Positions 47,501 through 58,500 of a DNA stretch of 64,000 nt are shown in pieces. Below the pieces are notes generated by a model. That model made no database searches and was not told the DNA's origin. It saw only the letters and a program-made list of their open reading frames with translations. The DNA is taken from the NCBI RefSeq assembly GCF_050947335.1, contig NW_027473316.1, positions 1,550,001-1,614,000 of the forward strand. The letters are read 5' to 3'. The position numbers and the translations under genes were made by a program. The stretch comes from Megachile rotundata. Its lineage: Eukaryota > Arthropoda > Insecta > Hymenoptera > Megachilidae. Each line of letters opens with the position of its first letter. Within the stretch, counting starts at the first letter, position 1.

Positions 47501-50500
47501 GTAGGAATGTGATTGTATGACTGTGATTGTATGATTGTGATTGTATGATTGTGATTGTATGATTGGGATTGTATGATTGTGATTGTGTGATTGTGATTGT
47601 GAGATTGTGATTGTATGATCGTGATTGTATGATCGTGATTGTGAGATTGTGGTTGTATGATTGTGATTGTATGATTGTGATTGTATGATAGTAATTGTAT
47701 GATTGTGATAGTATGATTGCGATTGTATGATTGTGATTGTATGATTGTGATTGTATGATTGTGATCGTATGATTGTGATTCTTTCATTGCGATTGTATGA
47801 TTGTGATTGTATGATTGTGATTGTATGATTGTGATTGTATGATTGTGATTGTATGATTGTGATTGTATGATTGTGATTGTATGATTATGATTGTATGATT
47901 GTGATTGCATGATAGTGATTGTATGATTGTGATTGTATGATTGTGATTGTATGATTGTGATTGTATGATTGCGATTGTGTGATTGTGATTGTATGATTGT
48001 GATTGTATGATAGTGATTGTATGATAGTGATTGTATGATTGTGATTGTATGATTGCGATTGTATGATTATGATTGAATGATTGTGATTGTATGACTGTGA
48101 TTGTGTGATCGTGATTGTGAGATTGTGATTGTATGATTTTGATTGTATGATGGTGATTGTATGATCGTGATTGTATGATTGTGATTGTATGATTGTGGTT
48201 GTATGATCGTGATTGCCTGATTGTGATTGTATGATTGTGATTGTATGATTGTGATTGTATGATTGTGATTGTATGATTGTGATTGTATGACTGTGATTGT
48301 ATGATTGTGATTGTATGATTGTGATTGTATGATTGTGATTGTATGATTGTGATTGTATGATTGTGTTCGTATGATTGTGGTTGTATAATTAAGGTTGTCT
48401 GATTGTTTCTGTATGATTGTGATTGTATGATTGCGATTGTATGATTGTGATTGTATGATTGTGATTGTATGATTGTGATTGTATGATTGTGATTGCATGA
48501 TTGTGATTGTATGATTGTGATTGTATGATTGTGATTGTATGATTGTGATTGTATGATTGTGATTGTATGATTGTGATTCTTTCATTGCGATTGTATGATT
48601 GTGATTGTATGATTGTGATTGTATGATTGTGATTGTATGATTGTGATTGTATGATTGTGATCGTATGATTGTGGTTGTATAATTAAGGTTGTATGATTGT
48701 TTCTGTATGATTGTGATTGTATGATTGCGATTGTATGATCGTGATTGTGAGATTGTGATTGTGAGATTGTGATTGTATGATTGTGATTGAATGATTGTGA
48801 TTGTGTGATAGTGATTGTATGATTGTGATTGTATGATTGTTATTGTATGATTCTGATTGTATGATTGTGATTGTATGATTGTGATTGTATGATTGTGATT
48901 GTATGATTGTGATTGTATGATTGTGATTCTTCCATTGTGATTGTATGATTGTGATTCTTCCATTGCGATTGTATGATTGTGATTGTATGATTGTGATTGT
49001 ATGATTGTGATTGTATGATTGTGATCGTATGATTGTGGTTGTATAATTAAGGTTGTATGATTATTTCTGTATGATTGTGATTGTATGATTGCGGTTGTAT
49101 GATTATGATTGTATAATTGTGATTGTATGATTGTGATTGTGTGATTGTGATTGCGAGATTTGATTGTATGATCGTGATTGTATGATCGTGATTGTGAGAT
49201 TGTGATTGTATGATTGTGATTGAATGATTGTGATTGTATGATAGTAATTGTATGATTGTGATTGTATGATTGTGATTGTATGATTGTGATTGTATGATTG
49301 TGATTGTATGATTGTGATTGTATGATTGTGATTGTATGATTGTGATTGTATGATTGTGATTGTATGATTGTGATTGTATGATTGTGATTGTATGATTGTG
49401 ATTGTATGATAGTGATTGTATGATTGTGATCGTATGATTGTGATCGTATAATTGTGATCGTATGATTGTGATCGTATGATTGTGATTGTATGATTGTGAT
49501 TGTATGATTGTAATTGTATGATTGTGATTGTATGATTGTGATTGTATGATTGTAATTGTGAGATTTGATTGTATGATCGTGATTGTATGATTGTGATTGT
49601 ATGATAGTGATTGTATGATTGTTTCTGTATGATTGTGATTGTATGATTGTGATTGTATGATTGTGATTGTATGATTGTGATTGCATGATTGTGATTGCAT
49701 GATTGTGATTCCATGATTGTAAATGTATGATTGTGATTGTATGACTGTGATTGTATGATTGTGATTGTATGATTGTGATTGTATGATAGTAATTGTATGA
49801 TTGTGATAGTATGATTGCGATTGTATGATTGTGATTGTATGATTGTGATTGTATGATTGTGATCGTATGATTGTGATTGTATGATTGTGATTGTATGATT
49901 GTGATTGTATGATTGTGATTGCATGATTGTGATTGTATGATTGTGATTGTATGATTGTGATTGTATGATTGTGGTTGTATGATTGTGATTCTTTCATTGC
50001 GATTGTATGATTGTGATTGTATGATTGTGATTGTATGATTGTGATTGTATGATTGTGATTGTATGATTGTGATTGTATGATTGTGATCGTATGATTGTGG
50101 TTGTATAATTAAGGTTGTATGATTGTTTCTGTATGATTGTGATTGTATGATTGCGGTTGTATGATCGTGATTGTGAGATTGTGATTGTGAGATTGTGATT
50201 GTATGATTGTGATTGAATGATTGTGATTGTGTGATAGTAATTGTATGATTGTGATTGTATGATTGTGATTGTATGATTGTGATCGTATGATTGTGATTCT
50301 ATGATTGTGATTGTTTGATTCTGATTGTATGATTGTTATTGTATGATTCTGATTGTATGATTGTGATTGTATGATTGTGATTGTATGATTGTGATTGCAT
50401 GATTGTGATTGTATGATTGTGATTCTTTCATTGCGATTGTATGATTGTGATTGTATGATTGTGATTGTATGATTGTGATTGTATGATTGTGATCGTATGA

Positions 50501-51505
50501 TTGTGGTTGTATAATTAAGGTTGTATGATTATTTCTGTATGATTGTGATTGTATGATTGCGGTTGTATGATTGTGATTGTATGATTGTGATTGTATGATT
50601 GTGATCGTATGATTGTGAATCTTTGATTGCGATTGTATGATTGTGATTGTATGATTGTGATTGTATGATTGTAATTGTATGATTGTGATTGCATGATTGT
50701 AATTGTATGAATGTGATTGTATGACTGTGATTGTATGATTGTGATTGTATGATTGTGATTGTATGATTGGGATTGTATGATTGTGATTGTGTGATTGTGA
50801 TTGTGAGATTGTGATTGTATGATCGTGATTGTATGATCGTGATTGTGAGATTGTGGTTGTATGATTGTGATTGTATGATTGTGATTGTATGATAGTAATT
50901 GTATGATTGTGATAGTATGATTGCGATTGTATGATTGTGATTGTATGATTGTGATTGTATGATTGTGATTGTATGATTGTGATCGTATGATTGTGATTCT
51001 TTCATTGCGATTGTATGATTGTGATTGTATGATTGTGATTGTATGATTGTGATTGTATGATTGTGATTGTATGATTGTGATTGTATGATTATGATTGTAT
51101 GATTGTGATTGCATGATAGTGATTGTATGATTGTGATTGTATGATTGTGATTGTATGATTGTGATTGTATGATTGCGATTGTGTGATTGTGATTGTATGA
51201 TTGTGATTGTATGATAGTGATTGTATGATAGTGATTGTATGATTGTGATTGTATGATTGCGATTGTATGATTATGATTGAATGATTGTGATTGTATGACT
51301 GTGATTGTGTGATCGTGATTGTGAGATTGTGATTGTATGATTTTGATTGTATGATGGTGATTGTATGATCGTGATTGTGAGATTGTGATTGTATGATTGT
51401 GATGGTATGATTGTGGTTGTATGATTGTGATTGTATGATTGTGATTCTTTCATTGCGATTGTATGATTGTGATTGTATGATTGTGATTGTATGATTGTGA
51501 TTGTA
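41535..51505. repeat. Higher-order repeat ~9.97 kb, copy E (empty site)
   Basis: The variant order in this stretch is repeated from about 51.5 kb onward at an offset of 9985-9971 bp, for instance the rare ATTTTAATTG unit at 41621 and 51606 and GATAGTAATTG at 42610 and 52581. Beyond the retrotransposon the match resumes at offsets of 16731, 16829 and 16689. Removing the 6774-bp insertion (element plus one target duplication) gives net offsets of 9957, 10055 and 9915. Copy E contains the uninterrupted counterpart of the insertion site at 42653-42657. The start and end are set from the first matching landmarks and are approximate. Confidence 0.85.
42653..42657. other. Empty-site counterpart of the BEL insertion
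   Basis: In copy E of the ~9.97-kb repeat, position 42657 corresponds to 52628 (offset 9971). Here ATTGT runs straight on into GATTGTATG and then GATAGTAATTG, the sequence that flanks the element on both sides, with no insertion and one extra 14-bp unit. It shows the pre-insertion state of a paralogous site. Confidence 0.85.
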
Positions 51506-52623
51506 TGATTGTGATTGTATGATAGTGATTGTATGATTGTTTCTGTATGATTGTGATTGTATGATTGCGATTGTATGATTATGATTGTATAATAGTGATT
51601 GTATGATTTTAATTGTATGATTGTGATTGTATGATTGTGATTGTATGATTGTGACTGTTTGATTGCGATTGTATGATTGTGATTCTATGATTGTGATTGT
51701 TTCATTCTGATTGTATGATTGTTATTGTATGATTCTGATTGTATGATTGTGATTGTATGATTGTGATTGTATGATTGTGATTGTATGATTGTGATTCTTC
51801 CATTGCGATTATATGATTGTGATTGTATGATTGTGATTGTATGATTGTGATTGTATGATTGTGATCGTTTGATTGTGGTTGTATAATTAAGGTTGTATGA
51901 TTATTTCTGTATGATTGTGATTGTATGATTGCGGTTGTATGTGATTGTGAGATTGTGATTGTGAGATTGTGATTGTGAGATTGTGATTGTATGATTGTGA
52001 TTGAATGATTGTGATTGTATGATTGTGATTGTATGATTGTGATTGTATGATTATGGTTGTATGATTGTGATTGTATGATTGTGATTCTTTCATTGCGATT
52101 GTATGATTGTGATTGTATGATTGTGATTGTATGATTGTGATTGTATGATTGTGATCGTATGATTGTGGTTGTATAATTAAGGTTGTCTGATTGTTTCTGT
52201 ATGATTGTGATTGTATGATTGCGATTGTATGATTGTGATTGTATGATTGTGATTGTATGATTGTGATTGTATGATTGTGATTGCATGATTGTGATTGTAT
52301 GATTGTGATTGTATGATTGTGATTGTATGATTGTGGTTGTATGATTGTGATTGTATGATTGTGATTCTTTCATTGCGATTGTATGATTGTGATTGTATGA
52401 TTGTGATTGTATGATTGTGATTGTATGATTGTGATCGTATGATTGTGGTTGTATAATTAAGGTTGTATGATTGTTTCTGTATGATTGTGATTGTATGATT
52501 GCGATTGTATGATCGTGATTGTGAGATTGTGATTGTGAGATTGTGATTGTATGATTGTGATTGAATGATTGTGATTGTGTGATAGTAATTGTATGATTGT
52601 GATTGTATGATTGTGATTGTATG

Positions 52624-52628
52624 ATTGT
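52624..52628. repeat. Target-site duplication, left (ATTGT)
   Basis: The five bases ATTGT directly precede the 5' LTR and also directly follow the 3' LTR. Five base pairs is a usual length for BEL/Pao. Because ATTGT occurs twice in every 14-bp unit the match alone is weak evidence, but removing the element and one copy restores the satellite in perfect phase. Confidence 0.85.
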
Positions 52629-52646
52629 TGTAGTGTCTTTATAGTG

Positions 52647-52654
52647 TATATAAA
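52647..52654 (+). promoter_or_regulatory. TATA-like box in 5' LTR
   Basis: TATATAAA lies 18 bases into the LTR. It would place initiation roughly 25-30 bases downstream, near 52678. The same motif is in the 3' LTR at 58901-58908. Use as a promoter is inferred only; many insect LTRs instead use initiator-type promoters. Confidence 0.5.
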
Positions 52655-52677
52655 CCTAAACCATTTACAACTGTACG

Positions 52678-52685
52678 TGACGTCA
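52678..52685 (+). promoter_or_regulatory. CRE-like palindrome TGACGTCA in 5' LTR
   Basis: A perfect 8-bp TGACGTCA, the consensus site for CREB/ATF-type bZIP factors, present in both LTRs (second copy 58932-58939). Whether it is bound is not known. It lies about where transcription would begin if the upstream TATA box is used. Confidence 0.4.
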
Positions 52686-52819
52686 GGGAAAAACCCAAAT
52701 CGTTTTAGGGAACCATAATTTTTAAGCAGGATACCGTACTTAACCGTCAGATTGTAAACCAGTCCCTAAAAATTAGAATTTTTTCCGAGTACCTGAACAT
52801 CCTTACCGTTAGCCCAGCC

Positions 52820-52868
52820 TTCCTCCCTCTACCTTCTACTTCCTCCCTCTATCCATTTCCTCCCTCTA
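52820..52868 (+). repeat. Triple pyrimidine motif in LTR
   Basis: TTCCTCCCTCTA occurs three times, at 52820-52831, 52840-52851 and 52857-52868, within a C/T-rich tract. The same triplet is in the 3' LTR (59074-59122). It could be a protein-binding array or simply a short tandem expansion. Confidence 0.8.
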
Positions 52869-53007
52869 CAATGCACCCTGTGATTGGTTTAACCACCACT
52901 TTAACACTTAAAAATTGTTTTCTTCACACCTACCAAATTGTACAAAAATCAGAATCAACCAAACTTTCATCAAGTATATTTCAAAAATCTAACACAAACC
53001 TAAGCTG

Positions 53008-53013
53008 AATAAA
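53008..53013 (+). promoter_or_regulatory. Polyadenylation signal in 5' LTR
   Basis: AATAAA in the 5' LTR, matching the copy in the 3' LTR. In the 5' LTR it must be ignored for full-length RNA to be made. Confidence 0.6.
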
Positions 53014-53143
53014 TACATTCAGCACTCTAAATAATTTGTCAATCTCTCTAAACCCATTTTTGTAAATCATCGAGTTCACCCGTCACATTGGGTGCAACAG
53101 TCGTGCTGCCTTCAAAAAATATTGCGAAGAGCACGACACATCA

Positions 53144-53451
53144 AATTTGGTCCTTCGAGCCGGATACAGCGATTTGGAGCTGAGATCTGCAACTATCAAC
53201 CAAGGAAGCGAAGCGGAGACAGGACAGCCTTCACATTAGGAGCACCTCTTCTCCCGTCGGATCACCTTGTGGCATCCAGGATTGTAGCGGAAGCAGCAGA
53301 TCTCTTACATCAGGAGCATCTCATTCCCTTTCTGGATCATCAATCGATAACATTTGGGATCAAGATCATCGTTCACGTAAGCTTCGACTCACCTTCCTTA
53401 TTTTTTACACCGAATTAGTCCTTTTCATTGCTTCAATTATCGTATAATATC
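53144..53451 (+). other. Untranslated leader between 5' LTR and gag
   Basis: Holds the primer-binding site and then about 290 bases to the gag ATG. A frame without an ATG start is open across the LTR end and leader (53092-53418), but it begins at GTG and resembles nothing I know, so I do not call it a gene. A splice-donor-like GTAAGC is present at 53377. There is no env downstream to need splicing, so it may be fortuitous. RNA packaging signals would be expected here but cannot be recognised by eye. Confidence 0.7.
53148..53165 (+). promoter_or_regulatory. Primer-binding site, tRNA-Tyr
   Basis: TGGTCCTTCGAGCCGGAT is complementary over 18 bases to the CCA-tailed 3' end of animal tRNA-Tyr, whose acceptor and T-arm end ATCCGGCTCGAAGGA plus CCA (from memory of the Drosophila-type tRNA). 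It starts four bases after the LTR end, the normal position for minus-strand priming of reverse transcription. Confidence 0.85.
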
Positions 53452-55506
53452 ATGGCCGTCGAATTAAAATCCCTTCTTAAACAAAGAGCCAATGTTAAGG
53501 CTCAAATAACTCGCCTGAATAATTCAGCTAAGAAAGTAGAAAACTTAGACATACCGTATCTTGAACTTCGTAAACAAAAATTGGAAGATCATTATAATAG
53601 TTTTTGTAAAATTCAAAATCAAATAGAAGAGATAGCTGATAGTGATGAACAATCTCTTGTTCATGAAGAATTTGAAAATCTTTATTATGAATGTGCGGAT
53701 TTCATAAATAGTGCATTACATCGACTCAATACTCGCGAACCTAGCAAAGTATCGGTTAATAGTGATTCCTCGGGTTCTTTGACACCGTCTACAAGCGGAA
53801 TTATACCAAAAATTCATATTCAGCCATTTGATGGGAATTATGCCGAATGGCAAGGTTTCTATGACACATTTCGCTCGTTAGTACATGACAATAAGTCCAT
53901 TCCTACAATTCACAAATTCCATTTGTTAAAATCTTATCTAACCGGTAGTGCTGCTAGTGTTACAAATTCGTTAACCGCATCCGAAGAAAATTATACAGTT
54001 GCATGGGATTTAGTTCAAAAACGATTTAACAAACCGCGAAAAATAATTCAGAGTCACATTAGAGCTATATTCGATTTACCTGAAATGTCGAAAGAGTCTC
54101 CGTCATCCTTGCGCGCTATAGCAGAGGGTGCGGAAATGCACGTTAATGCTTTAAAATGTTTAAAGGCGACCACAGATTGCAATGATTTTCTAATTTATAT
54201 CATTACGGCAAAATTAGATAAGCAAACCCGTACTTCATGGGAACGAACACTTGACGATGATGACAGACCAACTTTTAACGACCTTTTGTCTTTTCTAAAC
54301 CGATATTCACGCGATGACGAACTGATTAAATTACCTGTACACACCGGAGAGGTATTGCATAAAAAACCTATCGATGGGCGTAATAAATTTAAATCTCGAG
54401 CCAATGCATTTGTTACTACGCATAACGCAAATTCTTGTCCTTTATGTAAAAAAGGTCACTATATAAATCAATGCCCTATTTTGTTGAAACAAACTCCGCG
54501 AGAAAGATTTAATTCAGTCAAATCTATTAATCTCTGTATAAATTGTTTAAGAGATAATCACTCTACAGTTAAATGTCACGCGTCCACTTGCCAAAAATGT
54601 AATGGTAAGCACCATACTCTTCTCCATTTCGGAGACGATACTCCAGTAGAGCAAATTCCAAATTCGAAATCAAATCCAAATAACCCATCGCCATCGGTGG
54701 CATTAACTGTATACGGATCATCCGAAATCCTTTTGTCTACAGCTCGTATAACTATTTTAGGTAAAAACAATCAGGAACATGATTGTCGTGTTCTGTTAGA
54801 TCCCGGTTCTCAGTCTAATTTCATGACTGAAAAACTAGCAAATTCACTACAATTACCGAAATTAAAAACTAATATACCAGTAGTCGGTGTAGGTCGACAA
54901 ATAAACCGAAGTAATTATTCTATTTGTGCGCAGATTAAATCGAAAGTTACTGATTTTTCTTGCGAAGCTAATTTTTTAACGTTACCCGTAATTACCCATC
55001 GTCTTCCGTCGCGACCAGTGAACGCGAATAGTTTAGAGATACCGAATGAAATCGAATTAGCAGATCCTGATTTTAATAAACCCGCAGAAATCGATGCTCT
55101 GTTGGGAGAATATCTATTTTATCGCCTTCTACACGCTGAACAAATACGTTTAGCTAATCAGACTGCCATATTACAAAAAACCGAATTAGGATGGGTCTTA
55201 TCGGGAGGTGTGAAATTAAATAATAATAGTCAACCGTTTACAAAGTGTTTTTTAGCAGCAAATCAATTAGAAGGGCAAATAGCGAAATTCTGGGAACTTG
55301 AAGAGCATAACCAGAAAAAGCCAGTATCTTCCGAGGAAAGTGCTTGTGAAACACTATTTTCACAAACAACCAATCGAGATTCTACAGGCCGGTATATAGT
55401 CCGTTTACCATTTAATGAAAAAAGACAGCAATTAGGCGAATCACATGCTATGGCTTTAAACCGATTTTTTACGCTTGAACGTAAATTACATTCTAATCCT
55501 ACATAA
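53452..55506 (+). CDS. BEL/Pao Gag, zinc knuckles and aspartic protease (5' part of gag-pol)
   Basis: 684 codons. I start at ATG 53452 because it has A at -3 and G at +4; the open frame extends eight codons upstream only to a non-ATG codon. Residues ~1-95 are charged and probably coiled-coil. Residues ~118-300 match the DUF1759-type Gag region (FDGNYAEWQGFYDTF at 126-140). Three zinc-knuckle motifs follow: CX2CX3HX4C at 329-341, CX2CX4HX4C at 362-375, and a CX2CX3HHX3H form at 380-392, typical of BEL/Pao. The retropepsin-like DUF1758 region spans ~425-590, with its active-site loop at LLDPGSQS (Asp450). Gag would bind and package element RNA and the protease would mature the particle, in the cytoplasm. 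Residues ~630-684 are the conserved linker leading into RT, so the frame is cut inside a region normally continuous with pol: it ends at a TAA, and the same frame continues downstream. Asp-Pro-Gly at 450-452 is unusual for an aspartic protease. Confidence 0.93.
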   Translation: MAVELKSLLKQRANVKAQITRLNNSAKKVENLDIPYLELRKQKLEDHYNSFCKIQNQIEEIADSDEQSLVHEEFENLYYECADFINSALHRLNTREPSKVSVNSDSSGSLTPSTSGIIPKIHIQPFDGNYAEWQGFYDTFRSLVHDNKSIPTIHKFHLLKSYLTGSAASVTNSLTASEENYTVAWDLVQKRFNKPRKIIQSHIRAIFDLPEMSKESPSSLRAIAEGAEMHVNALKCLKATTDCNDFLIYIITAKLDKQTRTSWERTLDDDDRPTFNDLLSFLNRYSRDDELIKLPVHTGEVLHKKPIDGRNKFKSRANAFVTTHNANSCPLCKKGHYINQCPILLKQTPRERFNSVKSINLCINCLRDNHSTVKCHASTCQKCNGKHHTLLHFGDDTPVEQIPNSKSNPNNPSPSVALTVYGSSEILLSTARITILGKNNQEHDCRVLLDPGSQSNFMTEKLANSLQLPKLKTNIPVVGVGRQINRSNYSICAQIKSKVTDFSCEANFLTLPVITHRLPSRPVNANSLEIPNEIELADPDFNKPAEIDALLGEYLFYRLLHAEQIRLANQTAILQKTELGWVLSGGVKLNNNSQPFTKCFLAANQLEGQIAKFWELEEHNQKKPVSSEESACETLFSQTTNRDSTGRYIVRLPFNEKRQQLGESHAMALNRFFTLERKLHSNPT
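55504..55506 (+). other. In-frame TAA dividing gag-pro from pol
   Basis: The frame of the 53452 ORF continues past this single TAA with no frameshift through codons that look like the conserved BEL/Pao linker (EEYERLGHM just upstream of 55555), then into RT. Most BEL/Pao elements have one uninterrupted gag-pol frame. The stop is therefore either a recent nonsense mutation in this copy or, less likely, a suppressed stop. The context (ACA TAA GGT) is not one I recognise as a readthrough signal. Confidence 0.9.
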
Positions 55507-55554
55507 GGTGAACAGTATTCAGCTTTTTTAGAAGAATATGAAAGGTTAGGGCAT

Positions 55555-58500
55555 ATGACTAACATAACTGAAACAGCCGAAACGAATCTCGGATATTATT
55601 TGCCGCATCACGCGGTCATCAAGAGTACCAGTCTGACTACTAAAGTTAGAGTGGTATTCGATGGTTCCGCGAAAACTAGTACCGGAATTTCTTTGAACGA
55701 TACCCTTATGGTTGGACCTACTATTCAGGAGGATATATTTTCTTTAATTACGCGTTTCCGATCACATACGTATGTTTTAACCGCCGATGTAGAAAAGATG
55801 TACAGGCAAATCAAGGTACATCCTGAAGACGCGATATTTCAAAAAATACTTTGGCGGAAAAATCCAAAGGACGCGATAAAAACCTATCGTTTAGACACTG
55901 TGACCTATGGCACCGCGTGTGCTCCATTTCTCGCAATACGCGCATTACAGCAATTAGCAAGTGACAATTCTGAGCAGTTTCCTGTAGCTGCAAATGCAAT
56001 AAAAAATGACTTCTATGTCGACGACTTATTAACCGGAGCTAACACGTTAAAAGAAGCTGAAATACTCAGAGATCAAATAACCGAGCTTTTAAATTCAGGT
56101 GGCTTTAATTTACGTCAATGGGCTACAAACGAGCAGTCATTAATCGAACCATTTAAAGAACTATCATCTAATAATTGTTTGTATTTGGACGGTGACGAAA
56201 CGCGACGTACTTTAGGTATAGTTTGGACACCGCGTGTAGATACTATAACTTATAAGACTAATATTGATAGTGACTATCCAATTACCAAACGAAACATACT
56301 TTCGAGAATAGCACAACTCTTTGACCCTTTAGGGTTACTCGGGCCGGTAATCATAAAGGCAAAGGTTATTATGCAGCAATTATGGAAGTGTGGTATTGGG
56401 TGGGACGATCTTGTTCCACTGACCATACATTCAGCCTGGATAACGTATACCAAACAACTCCCTCAGTTAAATTCATTTTCTGTACCTCGCGAGATTTTGA
56501 TTAGAGAAGCAATCGATGTCCAAATACATGGTTTCTGTGATGCTAGCGAGATAGCTTATGGGGCATGTATTTATTTAAGGTCATCAGATTTTCAAGGAAA
56601 CACTATTGTCCGTCTTGTAGCTGCGAAATCAAGAGTAGCTCCTCTTAAAACAACTTCGCTTCCTAGATTAGAATTATGTGCCTCCGAGTTATTAAGTAAA
56701 TTATTCCGCGCTACAAAATCAGCTTTGAAGATTTCTTTTAGTTCATGTTATTTTTGGAGTGATTCAACAATCGCCTTACACTGGATTAAATCACCTCCAC
56801 ATACTTTGAAAACATTCGTAGCTAATCGGGTGGCAAAAATTCAAGATATAACGGAATCCCATAATTGGAAGCATGTCAATTCTCTAGATAACCCAGCCGA
56901 CTATATTTCTCGAGGTCAGTTACCAGTAGATTTTCTTAAAAATCATTTATGGTTATCGGGTCCTACCTGGCTTTCCGAAGATTATTCACGGTGGCCTATA
57001 AGCGACATACCTGCCGTTGACGTACCCGAGCGACGCACGGTTACTACTTTAATTAGCTATCCAGACACTTCAAATATTTTTGAACGGTTTTCGTCCATAA
57101 TTCGACTTCAACGAGTAATTGCCTATTGTATGCGATTTTTTACAAACGCGTCACAACAAACAAAAATCACTGGACCTTTGTCCCTGGATGAAATTCGAAA
57201 GGCTCACAATTTAATTATTAAATGCACGCAAGCACAATATTTTGCAAAGGAGTTGACTGAATTAAAACAAAAAAACCATGTTTCCAGATCGAGTAAGATT
57301 TTGGCTCTATCTCCGTTTATAGATCGCGATGGAATAATACGCGTAGGTGGTCGGCTCCAAAAATCTAAATTATCATACGGACAAAAGCATCCGATACTAT
57401 TACCAAAATCGAGTCATATCACACATCTAGTAGTACGTAACGAACATAATAATCAGCTTCATGCGGGTATATTGGGAACTCTTAACGCAATACGACAAAG
57501 GTATTGGCTCGTAGATGGAAAAAACACAGTCCGATTTATTGTACGGAAATGTATTCGTTGTTTTAAAATCAAACCTTCTGACTTACCGGAATATTGTATG
57601 GGTAATTTACCCAAAAGTCGAGTCACTGAAAATCGACCATTTCAGGTAGTCGGTATCGATTATTGCGGACCTTTCTTCATTAAGGAGAAACGTTTCCGTA
57701 ACACAAAAAAATTAAAGGTGTACGTAGCCGTGTTCATTTGCTTCGTTACAAAAGCGGTGCATTTAGAACTTGTCTGCGACCTGTCAACCGAGGCGTTTAT
57801 GGCAAGTTTAAAACGATTCTTTGCTAGGCGCGGTTATGCTCAAACTATTTATACCGATAATGCGACTAATTTCGTAGGCGCTAAACGATTGTTGGATGAT
57901 CTTCAAAAGCTTTTAGATTCAGAAACACATAAACAAACAGTTATTCAACAATTGTCAAATAAAGGCATTGTTTGGCGATTCACCCCTCCACGATCTCCAC
58001 ATTTTGGAGGTTTATGGGAAGCGGCAGTGAAGTCGTTTAAACACCACTTCTATCGAACAGTAGGCGATGCCCTGTTTACATTCGAGGAATTAAATACCTA
58101 CATTATCGAAATTGAAGCAATCTTAAATTCCCGTCCGTTAACTCCTTTATCCCCAGATCCAAATGATTTAAATGCCCTTACTCCAGCCCATTTCCTAATA
58201 GGTGAGTCATTGACGAGCTTACCAGAACACGATCTTACCGATGTTCCTACTAACCGGTTATCAGTTTGGCAGCACATCCAGCGAATTAAACAGCACTTCT
58301 GGGCAAGATGGCATAAGGAGTATCTCAACGAGCTCAACATCCGCACAAAATGGCGCAACAATGTACCAAGCTCTTTGAAGCTGGGCACTTTGGTATTGTT
58401 GAAAGATGAAAACCTACCACCACTACGGTGGAACCTTGGCCGCATCATTGAGATCCATCCCGGAGATGATGGTGTGATTCGTGTGGTGACTGTGAGGACC

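Larger units (their letters stand above)
1..52628. repeat. 14-bp satellite array, left block
   Basis: The whole stretch is a head-to-tail array of a 14-bp unit, GATTGTGATTGTAT on the + strand, with no unique sequence that I could find. The unit is a 6-bp plus an 8-bp version of the same GATTGT module. It contains 7 T, 4 G, 3 A and no C. Common variant units carry GATCG, TGCGATTG, GTGAGATT, ATAGTGATT, TAATTAAGG, ATTCTTTCATTGCG or TGTTTCTGT, and recur in the same order, giving higher-order repeats annotated separately. No open reading frame on the + strand survives, because TGA recurs in all frames. Minus-strand frames are open but encode the same low-complexity peptide in every frame. The array runs off the left edge. 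A centromeric, subtelomeric or other heterochromatic location is possible but cannot be decided here. Confidence 0.98.
52629..53143 (+). repeat. 5' long terminal repeat
   Basis: Begins TGTAGTGTC and ends ACATCA. By eye its first 512 bases are identical to those of the 3' LTR. The third base from the end is T here (53141) and A in the 3' LTR (59395). It contains a TATA-like box very close to its start, a CRE-like TGACGTCA palindrome, three copies of a TTCCTCCCTCTA pyrimidine motif and an AATAAA signal. It should carry the promoter for the full-length RNA. Transcription start and the R region are not determined by sequence alone. If the early TATA box is used, U3 would be only about 50 bases and R long. 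Confidence 0.96.

Noticed and set aside
1..52628. CRISPR array or bacterial repeat system
   Set aside because: There are no unique spacers between repeats; the array is continuous 14-bp units, and the inserted element is an animal-type retrotransposon.
53092..53418. 108-codon + strand open frame over the LTR end and leader
   Set aside because: It starts at GTG, not ATG, overlaps the primer-binding site and has no recognisable domain. It is the noncoding leader.
53428..53451. Upstream extension of gag by eight codons
   Set aside because: The extension starts at TTG. The ATG at 53452 has a good initiation context and is the natural eukaryotic start.
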